From: Cloeon dipterum
Lineage: Eukaryota; Arthropoda; Insecta; Ephemeroptera; Baetidae
Direction of reading: 5' to 3'
DNA length: 64,000 bases
NCBI RefSeq assembly: GCF_949628265.1
Contig: NC_088786.1
Span: 36,725,681-36,789,680, forward strand
Position numbers and translations under genes: made by a program. Numbering within the stretch: position 1 is the first letter of the stretch; each line of letters opens with the position of its first letter. The notes below the pieces were generated by a model. The model was not told where the DNA came from. It made no database searches and worked only from the letters and a program-made list of their open reading frames with translations. This document shows positions 1 to 11,218 of the stretch, piece by piece.

Positions 1-94
1 TCGATCGATAATAGTAATCCTATAGTTAACTCATCATTAATCTAAATAATCTAGCGAACACACCATGGCAATTTAATTCAACCGATTTTTTCAG

Positions 95-3000
95 GGCAAA
101 AATCGCTGGAAAACCTTTTTCAACCCATGATGGGCGTGGTATCGTGAGCAAAGTCTCGAATGAAATACTTTCCGAATATTTCTCCTGGAAATCGGACGAA
201 GGAAATGAGATCAGGGGTCGTAGAGGTTTCATTTTATCCGTGGTCCAAAACCAACAAGTGCAAGAAATAAAAAGAGTACTTCAAAACCAAGACTTCGAAA
301 TTACCGACTGGACACTTAGCGATCAATCCTTGATGTTTTATAATGAGCTAGGCTAGTATTTAATATAAATTTAGGATTTAAATTTGATTTAATTCTGGTT
401 TTATGCAGTGTCCCAGTTGGAACCAGACGTGGGCTGCATCATGACCTGCATATTTAGCCCTGTATGTGTAAACGAAGAAAAAGAGGTTTGCGTGCGCGTG
501 GGTCAAAAGACTCGTCCAATCACGAGCATCATACAGAGTTTGGTCGGCCCTAAAAATGAAAAATTGATAGGAAAGCCGAAAATTCTGTTCGTTGTTAACA
601 TGGAGGCACCACAAAGGGACAATGTAAGCTCTACTCCAACTTTTATTACAAACGATGAGTTTGATGCATATCTTTTGATTTAGGTCTCTAAGACCATGAA
701 AGATTCACAAGTCTCTGCTACAAACCATAGTGGCTGGCTAGTTTTGATATTAAAATATGAAGGTAAGCTAAGAAAGAACGTCTTTTATTTAAAGGTGTGC
801 ATATATTTAAAATCTTATTTCACAGATGCATTAGAGGAAATGATTGAACTTTTTGGGAAGATCGACGAGAAAAGCCTGCAAGAACTTCTGGAGCCTCTAC
901 TAACTCGTGAGTCCAATAGAGATGACATGGTTCTTCTCAATTCTACTTTGCAATATCTCATCAAATTCCCTATTTGGCCAAGAGCATTTGTCAAACCCGA
1001 TTTCAAGTTTAAAAAGACAAAAACCCTCCGTGGCCGTATGGATAGTTTTAAAATTTCAACTGTAACTCGTAAAGAGAAGATCGATTTTGCAACATTATTG
1101 AAAAAAGCCAAAACATTGTTTGATGAAAACAAAAAATCGATTGAGACCCTGAGTAGTCTAGAACATCCACAAATTTCAAGCGATATTCAATCTTCGATAA
1201 CGATGAATCACGCCAAAGATTTAGAAGCAATCTCCCCAGAGAGAGATCCAGCTGAAGCGAGCATTGTTTGGCTATTTAATTCAGTTGCTGGAGCAGGCAA
1301 ATCAACCATTCTTATAGAAATGAAGTACCAACTAACCAAAAATGATGGAGGTTTTAAAATACTGCTGATTCCTCTAAAAAAATACTATCGGTACTTATTT
1401 GAAATGCCGCCTGCATCAAATGTCGAAGATGGAATCCAATTCCTCGTAAAAACAACATGCAATTCTAAAGACGACATCACCAACTGGATTAAGAAGAGAG
1501 AACTCATTGTTTTCCTCGACGGATTTGACGAAATGTGCCCAGATTTCAGAGAAAAAATCTTAAAAATCTTGATCGCATTAAATAATGCAAGAGTCCCACT
1601 CTTTATCGGAACCAGGCCTCACGAAGTGCACCATATTCAAGATAAGATAGACAACTCGACGATAGTTGAGATCAAACCCCTGGATGAATCAAAGCAAATA
1701 GAGTTTCTCAAGACCGTTGCCGGAAAGAATCTGCAAGAAATCAAATCATTGAGAGAGAAGTTCAAAGAACAAGACATTCTGAGAAACCCACTCTATCTCT
1801 CTTTGTTGGCAGAGTATGGAGGTGAAGGAAACCTGTATGAAATATTTGACAAAATAGTGCGACACAAAGTAGAAATTTGTTTGAAGAGAGAAAATGGAGG
1901 AAAAGATGTGGGAGAGGGGATGATTCACAAATCATTGCAGTTCATTCAATTGGTGGCCTCTCGTTATGTAACAGGAGTAAAGATTGACCAAGGCAGTGTT
2001 ACGAAGGAAGAATTGGAAAAAATGAACGCTTTTGGAGTTGTGACATATTATAATGAGAGAGTAAATTTCACTCACCAAACGTTTGCAGAATTTCTTACCG
2101 CACAAAAATTTGTATTTGATTTAACAAACCCACAAACTCAAAAAGTGCCCTTGTTCAACGATGAATTGGTGCAGTGCAGGAAGTTCGTAGACCTTTTCTT
2201 TTCTACGAAAATGGATGAGGACACGTTCTACTCATTGTCAGAGGCATTTAGATTTTGTGCTAAATCAACAGACTCTTTGAAATTAGTCAAACAATTTTGT
2301 CAAGAGAATTTGCAACAAATGTTCAAGCTGCTCAACCCCGATCTCTCATTAAAAGATGAATATGGTAAAAACGCTTTGCACTTCGCTTTGCACCACCTTG
2401 AAATGGTCAAGATGGTACACGAAATGGACAGCCAGTTAGCGACAGAAAAAACCATCGAGGGAGCAAACTGTCTCCACCTGGCGATTGCTGACGAAAAATG
2501 CAGCGAGGAAGTGGCTCTTTGGATTTTGCAAAACACTGAAGTGGACAAAAACGCTCAAACCAAATATGTAGACCCACCACTTATGCAGGCTTTTGAAAAC
2601 CAAAAATGGGAAGTAGCAAACCAGCTTATATTAGCTGATGTTGAAGTTAACAAGATTAATTTTTTTGGAAAATCAATTTTACACGAAGCAGTCAAGTCAA
2701 ATAAATTAGATTTAGTGCAAGTACTTCTTCATAAGGTCTGCAATGTCAATTTAAAAGATTTTTCTGGAGCAACAGCTCTTCACCTAGCTGCTGGGTGGAA
2801 TAAAAACCAAGAAATGGTGAACATTTTGCTTGAAAATGGTGCCGAAATAAACGCACAAGACACTAATAAACGAACCGCACTGCATTACGCCGCTAATTAT
2901 AGTCCAGCTGCAGACATTATCCAGAGGCTGCTCGAAAAAGGTGCCAACGTTCATTTACAAGATCAAAGTGGTTGTACAGTCCTTCACCAAGTTGCTAGAT

Positions 3001-4943
3001 GGAATGAAAACCCGGAAATAGTTAAAATTTTGCTTGACAATGGAGCCAAAGTAAACGCACGAAACAAAGATAAATGTACCGCACTGCACTTCGCCGCAAA
3101 ACATAACACAGCTGCAGAAATTGTCCAAACGTTGCTCGAAAATGGCGCCTACGTTGATTCACAAGATGAAGAAGGATGTACAGCCCTTCACCTAGCTGCA
3201 GAGTGGAATAAAAACCAAGAAATAGTGAAAATTTTAATTGAAAACGGTGCCAAAGTAAACACAGGAGCCAATATTAACAGGACTGCTCTGCACTACGCCG
3301 CTTTTAATAACCAAGCTCCAGAAATAGTCCAAACGCTGCTCGAAAACGGCGCCGACGTACATTTACAAGAAGAAAAAGGACGTACAGCTCTTCACCTAGC
3401 TGCAGGGTGGAATAAAAACCAAGAAATAGTAAAAATTTTAATTGAAAACGGTGCCAAAGTAAACATAGGAGACAATAATAAATTGACTGCTCTGCATTAC
3501 GCCGCTTTTAATAACCAAGCTCCAGAAATAGTCCAAACGCTGCTCGAAAACAGCGCCGACGTACATTTACAAGAAGAAAAAGAAGGACGTACAGCTCTTC
3601 ACCTAGCTGCTAGGTGGAATAAAAACCAAGAAATACTGAAAATTTTAATTGAAAACGGTGCCAAAGTAAACTCAGAAGACAATGATAAATGGACTGCTCT
3701 GCATTACGCCGCTAGTTATAACCAAGCTCCAGAAATAGTCCAAACGCTGCTCGAAAACGGCGCTGACGTACATTTACAAGAAGAAAAAGAAGGACGTACA
3801 GCTCTTCACCTAGCTGCAGGGTGGAATAAAAGCCAAGAAATAGTGAAAATTTTAATCGAAAACGGTGCCAAAGTAAACGCAGGAGCCAATAATAACTGGA
3901 CTGCTCTGCATTGTGCCGCTAGAAATAACCAAGCTCCAGAAATAGTCCAAACGCTGCTCGAAAACGGCGCCGACGTACATTTACAAGAAGAAAAAGAAGG
4001 ACGTACAGCTCTTCACCTAGCTGCAGGGTGGAATAAAAACCAAGAAATACTGAAAATTTTAATTGAAAACGGTGCCAAAGTAAACGCAGGAGCCAATAAT
4101 AACTGGACTGCTCTGCATTGTGCCGCTAGAAATAACCAAGCTCCAGAAATAGTCCAAACGCTGCTCGAAAACGGCGCCGACGTACATTTACAAGAAGAAA
4201 AAGAAGGACTTACAGCTCTTCACCTAGCTGCAGGGTGGAATAAAAACCAAGAAATACTGAAAATTTTAATTGAAAACGGTGCCAAAGTAAACTCAGAAGA
4301 CCATGATAACTGGACTGCTCTGCATTGTGCCGCTAGAAATAACCAAGCTCCAGAAATAGTCCAAACGCTGCTCGAAAACGGCGCCGACGTACATTTACAA
4401 GAAGAAATAGAAGGACTTACAGCTCTTCACCTAGCTGCAGGGTGGAATAAAAAACAAGAAATACTGAAAATTTTAATTGAAAACGGTGCCAAAGTAAACT
4501 CAGAAGACAATGATAAATGGACTGCTCTGCATTACGCCGCTAGATTTAACCAAGCTCCAGAAATAGTCCAAACGCTGCTCGAAAACGGCGCCGACGTACA
4601 TTCACAAGAAAAAGACGGATTTACAGCCGTTGACCTAGCTGCTAGGGGGAATGAAATCCCAGAAATAGTGAAGATTTTGCTTCAAAAAGGTTCCAAAGTA
4701 AACGCACAAGACGATATAAAACGAACATCACTGAATTATGCCGCTGAAAGTAACAAAGTTGCAGAACCGGTCCAAGACCTACACGAAAACGGCGCTAACG
4801 TTCATTCACAAGATCAAGAAGGATTGCCAGCCGTCTTTCAGCACCTAGCCTCTTGGTGTGATGAAAACCCAGAAATAATTAAAAATATTGTTGCAACAGT
4901 TGGATATACAGCCCCTCGCTTTTTTGAATCTGATCTGGATTGA
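95..4943 (+). CDS. Caspase-like/NACHT/ankyrin-repeat protein, 5' partial, with in-frame stop
   Basis: Proposed exons are 95-351, 409-762 and 826-4943, with the 5' part outside the window. The first two exons encode a caspase-like fold (GFILSVV strand, a p20-like stretch ending KPKILFVVN, a p10-like SGWLVLIL). The catalytic His and Cys positions read SP and NME, so it looks catalytically dead. Frame is kept only with a GC-AG intron at 352-408; the 763-825 intron is 63 nt and in phase. An in-frame TAG at 681-683 splits the domain, so translation may restart at Met 696 (1415 aa). From that Met: NACHT with Walker A GAGKST near residue 199, Walker B FLDGFDEM near 274 and IGTRP near 304, then ankyrin repeats from about 552 to 1385. 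The architecture resembles NLR-type sensors, in which ATP-driven oligomerisation brings effector domains together. Its ligand cannot be inferred. It could be a decaying paralogue. Confidence 0.8.
3378..4619 (+). repeat. 207-bp tandem repeat encoding paired ankyrin repeats
   Basis: The GGACGTACAGCTCTTCACC-type start recurs at 3378, 3585, 3792, 3999, 4206 and 4413, exactly 207 bp apart. Each unit encodes 69 residues, that is two ankyrin repeats (TALHLAAGWNKNQEI... and TALHYAA..NQAPEIV...). Units are nearly identical at the DNA level, while the repeats before 3100 and after 4620 are divergent. This indicates recent unequal exchange inside the coding sequence. Confidence 0.93.
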
Positions 4944-5345
4944 AACCACTTGCAGAACTGTTAAAAGAAATCGGCTTGAAAAAGGTGCCGACGTATTACA
5001 AGATCAAGACGGACTTTCGCAGCTCCTTCACCTTTTGGGTATAGTGAAAACCTAGAAAAAGTAAAAATTTTGTTTGAAAATGGTGCCGCGAAGTAAATAG
5101 ACAACTCAATAAACATTGGAACACACTGCATTTTCGCCGCTAGATATTTACTGATCTCCAGAAGTGGTCGAAGAGCTGCGCTTGATAAAGGCGCCGAGAT
5201 TAACTTACTGCTTTATTTCTCGTGGTTAAGCATAATACAGTGAAAGAACTGCTCCAAAAGCTGCTCAACCATGGTGAAAGTGGAAGAAAGTGCCGCTGTA
5301 TTACGTCCAATGAAAATATACCCATAATTAAAGACTCAAAGAAAA
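4944..5345 (+). pseudogene. Degenerate ankyrin-repeat tail beyond the stop codon
   Basis: After the TGA that ends the long frame, the DNA still shows ankyrin signatures in shifting frames: GAAAAAGGTGCCGACGT near 4978, AAAATGGTGCCGCGAAGTAAA near 5077, CACTGCATTTTCGCCGCTAG near 5126 and AAAGGCGCCGAGATTAAC near 5188. Small indels break the frame repeatedly. The ancestral protein therefore had more ankyrin repeats and was shortened at the C-terminus, or the stretch is left over from array recombination. Confidence 0.7.
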
Positions 5346-5371
5346 TGACTCTGACGTCGTAATGTTAAGTG

Positions 5372-6240
5372 ATCAAAAAGATGTTTTTGATTTTCTTTTT
5401 TTAAAAAAGTGCGCAGCTAAACCTGAACAAGACAAAATCGGGGAAATGTGTCTTACGCCACATTTGCAAAGCCGAGACAATGTGTGTTTGAAATCTGCAA
5501 TTTTCACACGAGTCAAAATATTCAATAACTATTATAATATATATCAATCATTATCACTAAACTTACAATAGTAAAAATTAATAAATCGAATTTAGTACCG
5601 TACTGCCTTCCTGCCACTACTATCGTAACTTTTAGTTTCCATTAAACCCAAATCGCCAGATGGCAGTGTAAATAAGGTGCTATAAGCGCTGCACCCTGAC
5701 TGCACCTTTAACCTCGCACGACAGCAGGCCGAAGCGAATATGTTCTTTCTAGCTAGGAATGAGATTTCATGCGATAAAGATCAAGAAGCTTTGGTGTCAT
5801 AATAAATAGACCGGAATTACGGGTCTTAACGATATCTCGAGTGCCACATTTCTGCAATAGAAAAGACGAATATAGGAAAAGATGCATTTCTGTCGCGGCT
5901 TCTTGGTTTCCATAGTATATATCATTGTAGCATTAAATTTATGGGCCAATTATGAATGTAAATAGCATTAAGGAATGAAAAATTATCCAACGTGACCATT
6001 AACTTTAAAACGTTTTAATTTTATGAGTTTGCTTATCATTTAATTTTAGTTTTGATGTAAACAATTATTTGTATAATACATGTAAATATTTTGGACTTTA
6101 TGGGAATAAAAATGTTCTGGTACTGGCATGTTTTAAAATAAAATGTTTCCTTAAAAGAATGATTAGATTTTTTATATTTTACTAAACCTCTTAGAAAGTT
6201 TATTGTTTGTGCCAAATTTCTGTTATTCAAATTTAACCCT
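5372..6240. other. AT-rich intergenic stretch
   Basis: No coding or structural signal is convincing here. The short open frames have no splice context or recognisable motif. Confidence 0.5.
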
Positions 6241-7334
6241 TCCGCGCAGGAGTTTATGTCATTTCAGCTTGATTTTATAAACTAAATCGCTCTATGGGAG
6301 GCGGAAAGTCTCACTCAGCCAGTCTCGTCTCCACGCGGCCTTCACCTTCCAAACACAGACAATAACGAGCAAATACAGTATATCACCTGGCGGCGTCATC
6401 CAAACAGCAGCGAAGATATTTTTTCCATACTATTTCTTTTGCATTTAATTAAATGCATCCTTGGATATTGAGAAAAAAAATCCGCCTTTGAAGCTCTGAC
6501 CGGAAAAATTTAAAGCACGCAATTGGCTCATTTCGTAGTAAAACACTAAAGCGAAAACAGCATGCTTTGTCTCATTATTTTGAGCCCAATATAAATTATT
6601 AAACAAATCAAAAAAGTTTTTAACACTCACCGGTCCAGCTTTGATGAAGATGAAACCTCCAGGCAGTCTCCAAACTGCGTCTCCGCACCGCTGCTGACAA
6701 CTGAGAGATCGGTCCTAGGACACGTGACAGGTAAGTGACACTCGATTTAAATCCCGATGTCCAGGCGAAAATCGCCGAAATCCGGTTGCAACGAATGCAC
6801 CGTGATTCCCAGCTGACATCGATTTGAGTAGGGGAAGGAGAGGGTGAATGGCCAGGTAGGTAGTGATTGGGAAGGCGGTGTCCGCGGAGAAGCGGCCTGA
6901 CGCCACTGCTACACCCGCTCGCACACCGACGCCCGCTTCCACACGCCACACCACTGCAACACGAGTCAAAAATTTGCATCAAATCTACCCTCAAACCCAG
7001 GTGGAAATTTAAATGAATTTCATAATTTATTATTAAACAAATATCCTACATCCTACCCTGACTCAGGGTTTATAATGGTTGATTATTTTGAAGGAAATAA
7101 TAATTTAACAAAAAAGGCTGGAAATAAAATTCAAATAAATTTACACACTCAGAGTGTTTACTCTGATGTCAGGTCAGGGAATTGTTAGCTTGAGGGATAG
7201 AAGGTAAGTGAATCAGGATCAGCATACCTGAAGGTGGTCTCGTCAGCGTGCATGGAGAAGCCACTGCTGGTGCACACCTGGCGGCGAAGGGTACGACTTG
7301 TGGCCGCTCGACACCGACGTCTTGAATGATTAAG

Positions 7335-7425
7335 GTATGGAGTCGCATTGCACCTGCTCCACCTGAGAGTCGCTGCTCTGCACCTTTACCTCCTTTTTCT
7401 ACCAATCAACGTCAACCCTCGTCAG
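7335..7425 (+). CDS. Weak candidate exon, Pro/Ser-rich
   Basis: Between an acceptor (GATTAAG) and a donor (CGTCAG/GTCAGC) lies an open phase-1 segment reading IAPAPPESRCSAPLPPF then STNQRQPSS. The donor phase matches the acceptor phase of the windei-type exon at 11219, and proline/serine-rich sequence precedes the FN3 domain in that family. This could be an upstream exon of the same gene. Phase agreement has a one-in-three chance of being accidental, and several frames are open in this CpG-rich patch. Confidence 0.22.
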
Positions 7426-7954
7426 GTCAGCTTGCTTCTCACGCAGCAGCCACGCTCACATGTCTGCAAATAAAAATGATTTTTTTTCAGGTTCGATGTT
7501 TCAAATTTCTCTATTTTGGCAAATTTAGATAAATCGCCCTGAGATTTTAATCATAAGGTGTCAGACCTGTCAGGTTGTTAAAACAATTTTAATTTATATA
7601 CAGTTGAAAATGGTGAAAATAAAGTTTCGTCACCTCCTTGTCAACCAAAGAAGCGTTTTTTGAACCCTTTCATACTGTACCCTGAATGAAATAAAGGTCT
7701 GAAACCTCCGGAAGTTGTTTTAAATCAGGTTAAAAGAATTTTGGAATAAAAGAAATCAACTGTTTCAATTTATTTCAATTATTAAACCTTTCTTACGTCG
7801 GTGACCTATTGTCGGGGCTCGACGTGGACTGACAGCGGCGCCACCTGCACCGTCTCCTTACCAGCACTAAAATACTTTCCACGGTCATCCAGACGAACCT
7901 GAATTTTAGCTCTAAAAATTTAAGGTGGAAATTCAAAGTCAGGGTAAAACGCAC

Positions 7955-8498
7955 CTTTACGATTCTTAAAAGACCTGGTGACAACATGGAGAGTCGCTGA
8001 TCTTCGGCCACCGGCAAAAATTGCTCGCGGTCCGAACGGTACCACCTGAAAGGTCAAAAAGTAATTATTTTAAAGAAAAATTGAAAGAGATTAGAACCTG
8101 GTAAAAATTTAAATGGATCTCAAATTTGTATTTTTTTAAAAAAAAATAATCTTCCCTCAGAATGCGATGATAATACATAGCATTAATTAAATTTTAGAAT
8201 CAAGAAAATGGAATAAAATTTAAACAATCCTCTTTGATTTCCACGAATATGTATTCTCAATTCTTAACGCAATGCCCTGAATCACTTCGAAGGTGCGCCT
8301 TCCACGGTCGCAGGACCCTTTACACTTCCGGAAGCGCAATTTTTTTCGGTGTGTTTGTACCTTGATGACGATATGTTTGTTGCTGCAGACCTCGAACACT
8401 TGCTGAACATGTAGCCGGTCTTTTTCTGCAGCTTGCCGAGCATGGGCTTCAATGGGCTTGTCCAGCGGCGCCAACGAGTGCAACAACAGCGGCTGCAT
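7955..8498 (-). CDS. Putative minus-strand gene, first two coding exons, unrecognised
   Basis: Exon 8498-8361 begins ATG in a good context (GCGGGAATGCAG) and encodes 46 residues (MQPLLLHSLAPLDKPIEAHA, ending NKHIVIK) up to a GTAC donor. The next acceptor (ACCTTTCAG) at 8045 continues in phase 0 with VVPFGPRAIFAGGRRSATLH and runs to a possible GTGCG donor after 7955. A further exon (VRLDDRGKYFSAG) may follow near 7908 but does not join in phase with that donor. I do not recognise the protein. Amphipathic helix-like composition and clean splice sites are the only support. Confidence 0.35.
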
Positions 8499-8800
8499 TC
8501 CCGCCAAATCCTCAGTAAAACGCGAAAAACGTGCCAAAACTAATGAAATTCACACGAGACAGACACGGCCGGCACCGGCTAAATCGGCGGCTCTCCTCTA
8601 GTTTGAGTTGCTAGTTGCCGCCAAAAAGTGAGCAAAGCTAAAGCACTCTCGGGTTAAAGGAGCTGCACTCGACCCACCGCCCATTTTTTCTTTTGGGTGA
8701 TTTGAGAACTGATGCAATATGAATGCTAGAAAATGGCGGCTTGTCTCGTCCCCAACTTTACGGTTGATTTGTGTCTTCATCAGGTGCCAGCTGGTTATAA

Positions 8801-9330
8801 AATACCGGTTTAATTAAGACGTTCAAGAAAAATTCATCAGATTATTTATTTGCGATTTCATTCAAATAACAATATAATATTCAAAATTTAATAATTTTGT
8901 TTGATTTAAACGGAAAATCATTATAAAATGAGGTTAATTATTGGGTTTTCTATCTTCCTGATTACCGGTATTAAAAAGCAAAGGTTTTTGAGACGAACTG
9001 CGATACAAGTGCTGCCCTCCTATAGCCACTGCGAGAATCGTTTCATCTGCGTGTGAGAACTTCTGTAACGTCACGCAATTCGATCACTTTAGGCGCGGAA
9101 ACCACGTTTTTTCTTTGGAAAGGTGCGGCGTTTGAAAAAAAAGGAACAGTGAAGTGGTGCATGGAATAAGAAAAGCAGCAACGAGAGGAGGGACGAAGAA
9201 ATACCTCATTGTGCAGTTTAAGACCAGTGTATATATAGTGTCCGAAATGAAAACTTACCAAGTAGTGTTTTTTTTAAGTAAGATTAAGACAGTACGTGAA
9301 CAATTATAATTTTCTCAACAACTGAGCTGA
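8801..9330. other. AT-rich non-coding stretch
   Basis: I see no gene or repeat structure that I can support here. Confidence 0.4.
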
Positions 9331-9560
9331 AATTTTAATTTTTAACACAAATCAGAAGCATAGATGAGTTGCAATAAAACCGACCAGTCCAATTCAAGCC
9401 TCCTTCACGTTCCGCGCTGTTCTATATGATTTTCACTGCCAAATGGGCGTATGTATGCTCCCGTGAATCCTTCGCAGCAAAAATTCTACCTCCAATATAT
9501 GCAACCTGCTCGACACAAGTGCAGAGCAGGTTGCATAACCCTTCAAATCAGCTTGACCAA
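9331..9560 (-). mobile_element. Transposon relic with terminal hairpin
   Basis: Bases 9336-9385 match the reverse complement of 54755-54815 (shared CATAGATGAGTTGCAATA). Bases 9396-9545 match the reverse complement of 62250-62365 (shared TTCGCAGCAAAAATTCT and CAACCTGCTCGACACAAG). The right end is a 14-bp perfect stem (9499-9512 with 9525-9538). These shared pieces mark fragments of one mobile-element group scattered in the window. Confidence 0.65.
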
Positions 9561-10017
9561 AAATGAAAATAATTTTTTGAATAAATGGATTTAGAAATTG
9601 ACTGTTTGTAACGCAAGATGATAGTATAATTTTTAAAGGAAAACGTATTTCATGCAGGAAATTATATTCAATATATAGAAGAAAGAAAATGACCTCTGTT
9701 TAATAAAAATTGATGTAGATTGCAGTCCTTCTTTGCTCTATCTTTCCGAGAAAATTGTAGGCAAAAGTAAACACAATTTTAATTAAGGTTTTATGAATTT
9801 CGTCAGTAAGATATTGAATAAATTATTGCGGGTTTTATCAGAAAATTTATTATTGAGAAGGATTTTTATCAGGTCCATGAGATAAGAAAAACGAACAGTT
9901 AATATAATGCAATTTATATTTTTATTTAACGCGAGATATTTCTACAAATGAAAAGATATTATTCTGATAAAAAAGACGAAAAACCCATATAGCGGTATGT
10001 TCATCTCTATCTTATTT

Positions 10018-10024
<7 letters not shown>

Positions 10025-10055
<31 letters not shown>
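10025..10055. repeat. (TA)n microsatellite
   Basis: An uninterrupted TA dinucleotide run of about 31 bp. It inflates a spurious short open frame. Confidence 0.95.
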
Positions 10056-10056
<1 letters not shown>

Positions 10057-10164
10057 GAACATTATTCACCCATTTTCTATTTATTTCATTCATTCAATAT
10101 TTATTTCCTTTCCATAAATTGCTTGTTTCCTTACTTGATTTTTATCCATCGGTCAAGCAGTCAC

Positions 10165-10260
10165 GCCAGATTGACCAATGAGATCGCTTGTTATTATGAC
10201 CAATGAGATTGTAATATATAAATACAGCTCCGTTCGCGCAACTCGACCTCAGACATTCTC
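10165..10260 (+). promoter_or_regulatory. Double CCAAT box plus TATA promoter, possibly of an LTR
   Basis: Two copies of GACCAATGAGAT lie at about 10173 and 10198, followed by ATATAAATAC at about 10215 and a possible initiator in CCTCAGACATTC. No convincing coding exon follows directly. A 28-nt stretch at 10510-10540 (TGCTCTTTTTATCCCTGTCC onward) recurs at 43247, so this could be the promoter/leader of an LTR retroelement rather than a host gene. Confidence 0.5.
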
Positions 10261-11218
10261 TCTGACTAGCTGAGCGCAAAGAGCACACCAAACAGTGCTC
10301 TGAGTGTTCTGCTCTGAGCTAGTGAGCTACGCAAAAGCAATCACTCTGCCAGTTGTTTTCACGGCTATTGCATCAGTGCACGCAACCCACGAGTCCACGT
10401 CTCGTCACGACTTGTTCCAGCTCTCTGCCAGCCGCTCTCGCCGCTATTTCATCGTTGCACGTAAAATACTTTCCCACAAATTGATCATAATATACATATT
10501 TAGAGGACTTTTTTGCTCTTTTTATCCCTGTCCTCTCGGACTTGGAAGGGCGCGCACTGCACTAGCACGAATGCTGAAACCCGGGTCCCAATAACACCGC
10601 GAACGGATAACATGGGCGCACCAGGCCGCACATTTCAGGGACGCAGCCCACTCAAGGGCCACTTGCCTCCGCACCGAGGACTGCATTGAAACGCTAGACA
10701 TTCGTCCCGTGAAGCCAAATCACGCATGCTGGAAAGGTGCAAACCAGCCCGTTGAGCAATTTGAGCATTTCGAGTTACTAAACTAACCACCTTTTTGCCA
10801 TCTCTGACATTGGGTAGCCAGTATTAGATCTCCCAACTGCTCAAATACCTCCCATTGCTTTGAAACTCCTGAGAGTGCCTTAACAATGCGAGCAAACGGG
10901 CTGGTACTTTTGAGAGTTATTATTTTCTTTCAACTACAAAATTCAGTAAAGCCACTTTAAAAAGTTCGATATATGTCGGCTTTTGTCTTCAATTTATTTA
11001 GAACAGCAAGAAACGAGACAAGAACACGACATCCATTGATGCCTACGTTAGAGGCTTTCATAGCTTATTCTCCCTGTGTGGTCCCAGCTAAAATATTACA
11101 ATAGCTATCAGGGTGGTCTCCTTCCTGAATGCGTATGCCTGTTGTTATCTCATTGTCAGGCATTCTTTGAGACATTCGAATGCCAGGTATGCATTACATG
11201 AAATGCCCATCTTTTCAG
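10260..11218. other. Non-coding leader or intron-like region
   Basis: Several frames of 60-96 codons are open but none carries motifs or consistent splice sites. A short inverted match (ACCAGCCCGTT near 10743 with AACGGGCTGGT near 10895) is present. Part of this may belong to the LTR-like element starting at 10165 and part to an intron of the downstream gene. Confidence 0.35.

Larger units (their letters stand above)
6241..8800. other. CpG-richer patch with possible divergent promoter
   Basis: This region is less AT-rich and more CpG-rich than its surroundings, with several short frames open on both strands at once, which lowers the value of any single frame. Divergent starts are possible near 8.55-8.75 kb: the minus-strand ATG at 8498 and a plus-strand ATGGCGGCTTG at 8733 followed after 51 nt by a GT donor. 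Transcript data would be needed to choose. Confidence 0.35.

Noticed and set aside
658..683. A 26-nt intron removing the in-frame TAG
   Set aside because: Too short for animal spliceosomal introns and not a multiple of three in the needed phase.
3378..4619. Regular direct repeats as a possible CRISPR or satellite
   Set aside because: Units are 207 bp, coding, and clearly ankyrin repeats in one long frame.
9997..10206. 69-codon frame beginning in the TA repeat
   Set aside because: Driven by the microsatellite (IYIYIYIYIY); no other coding evidence.
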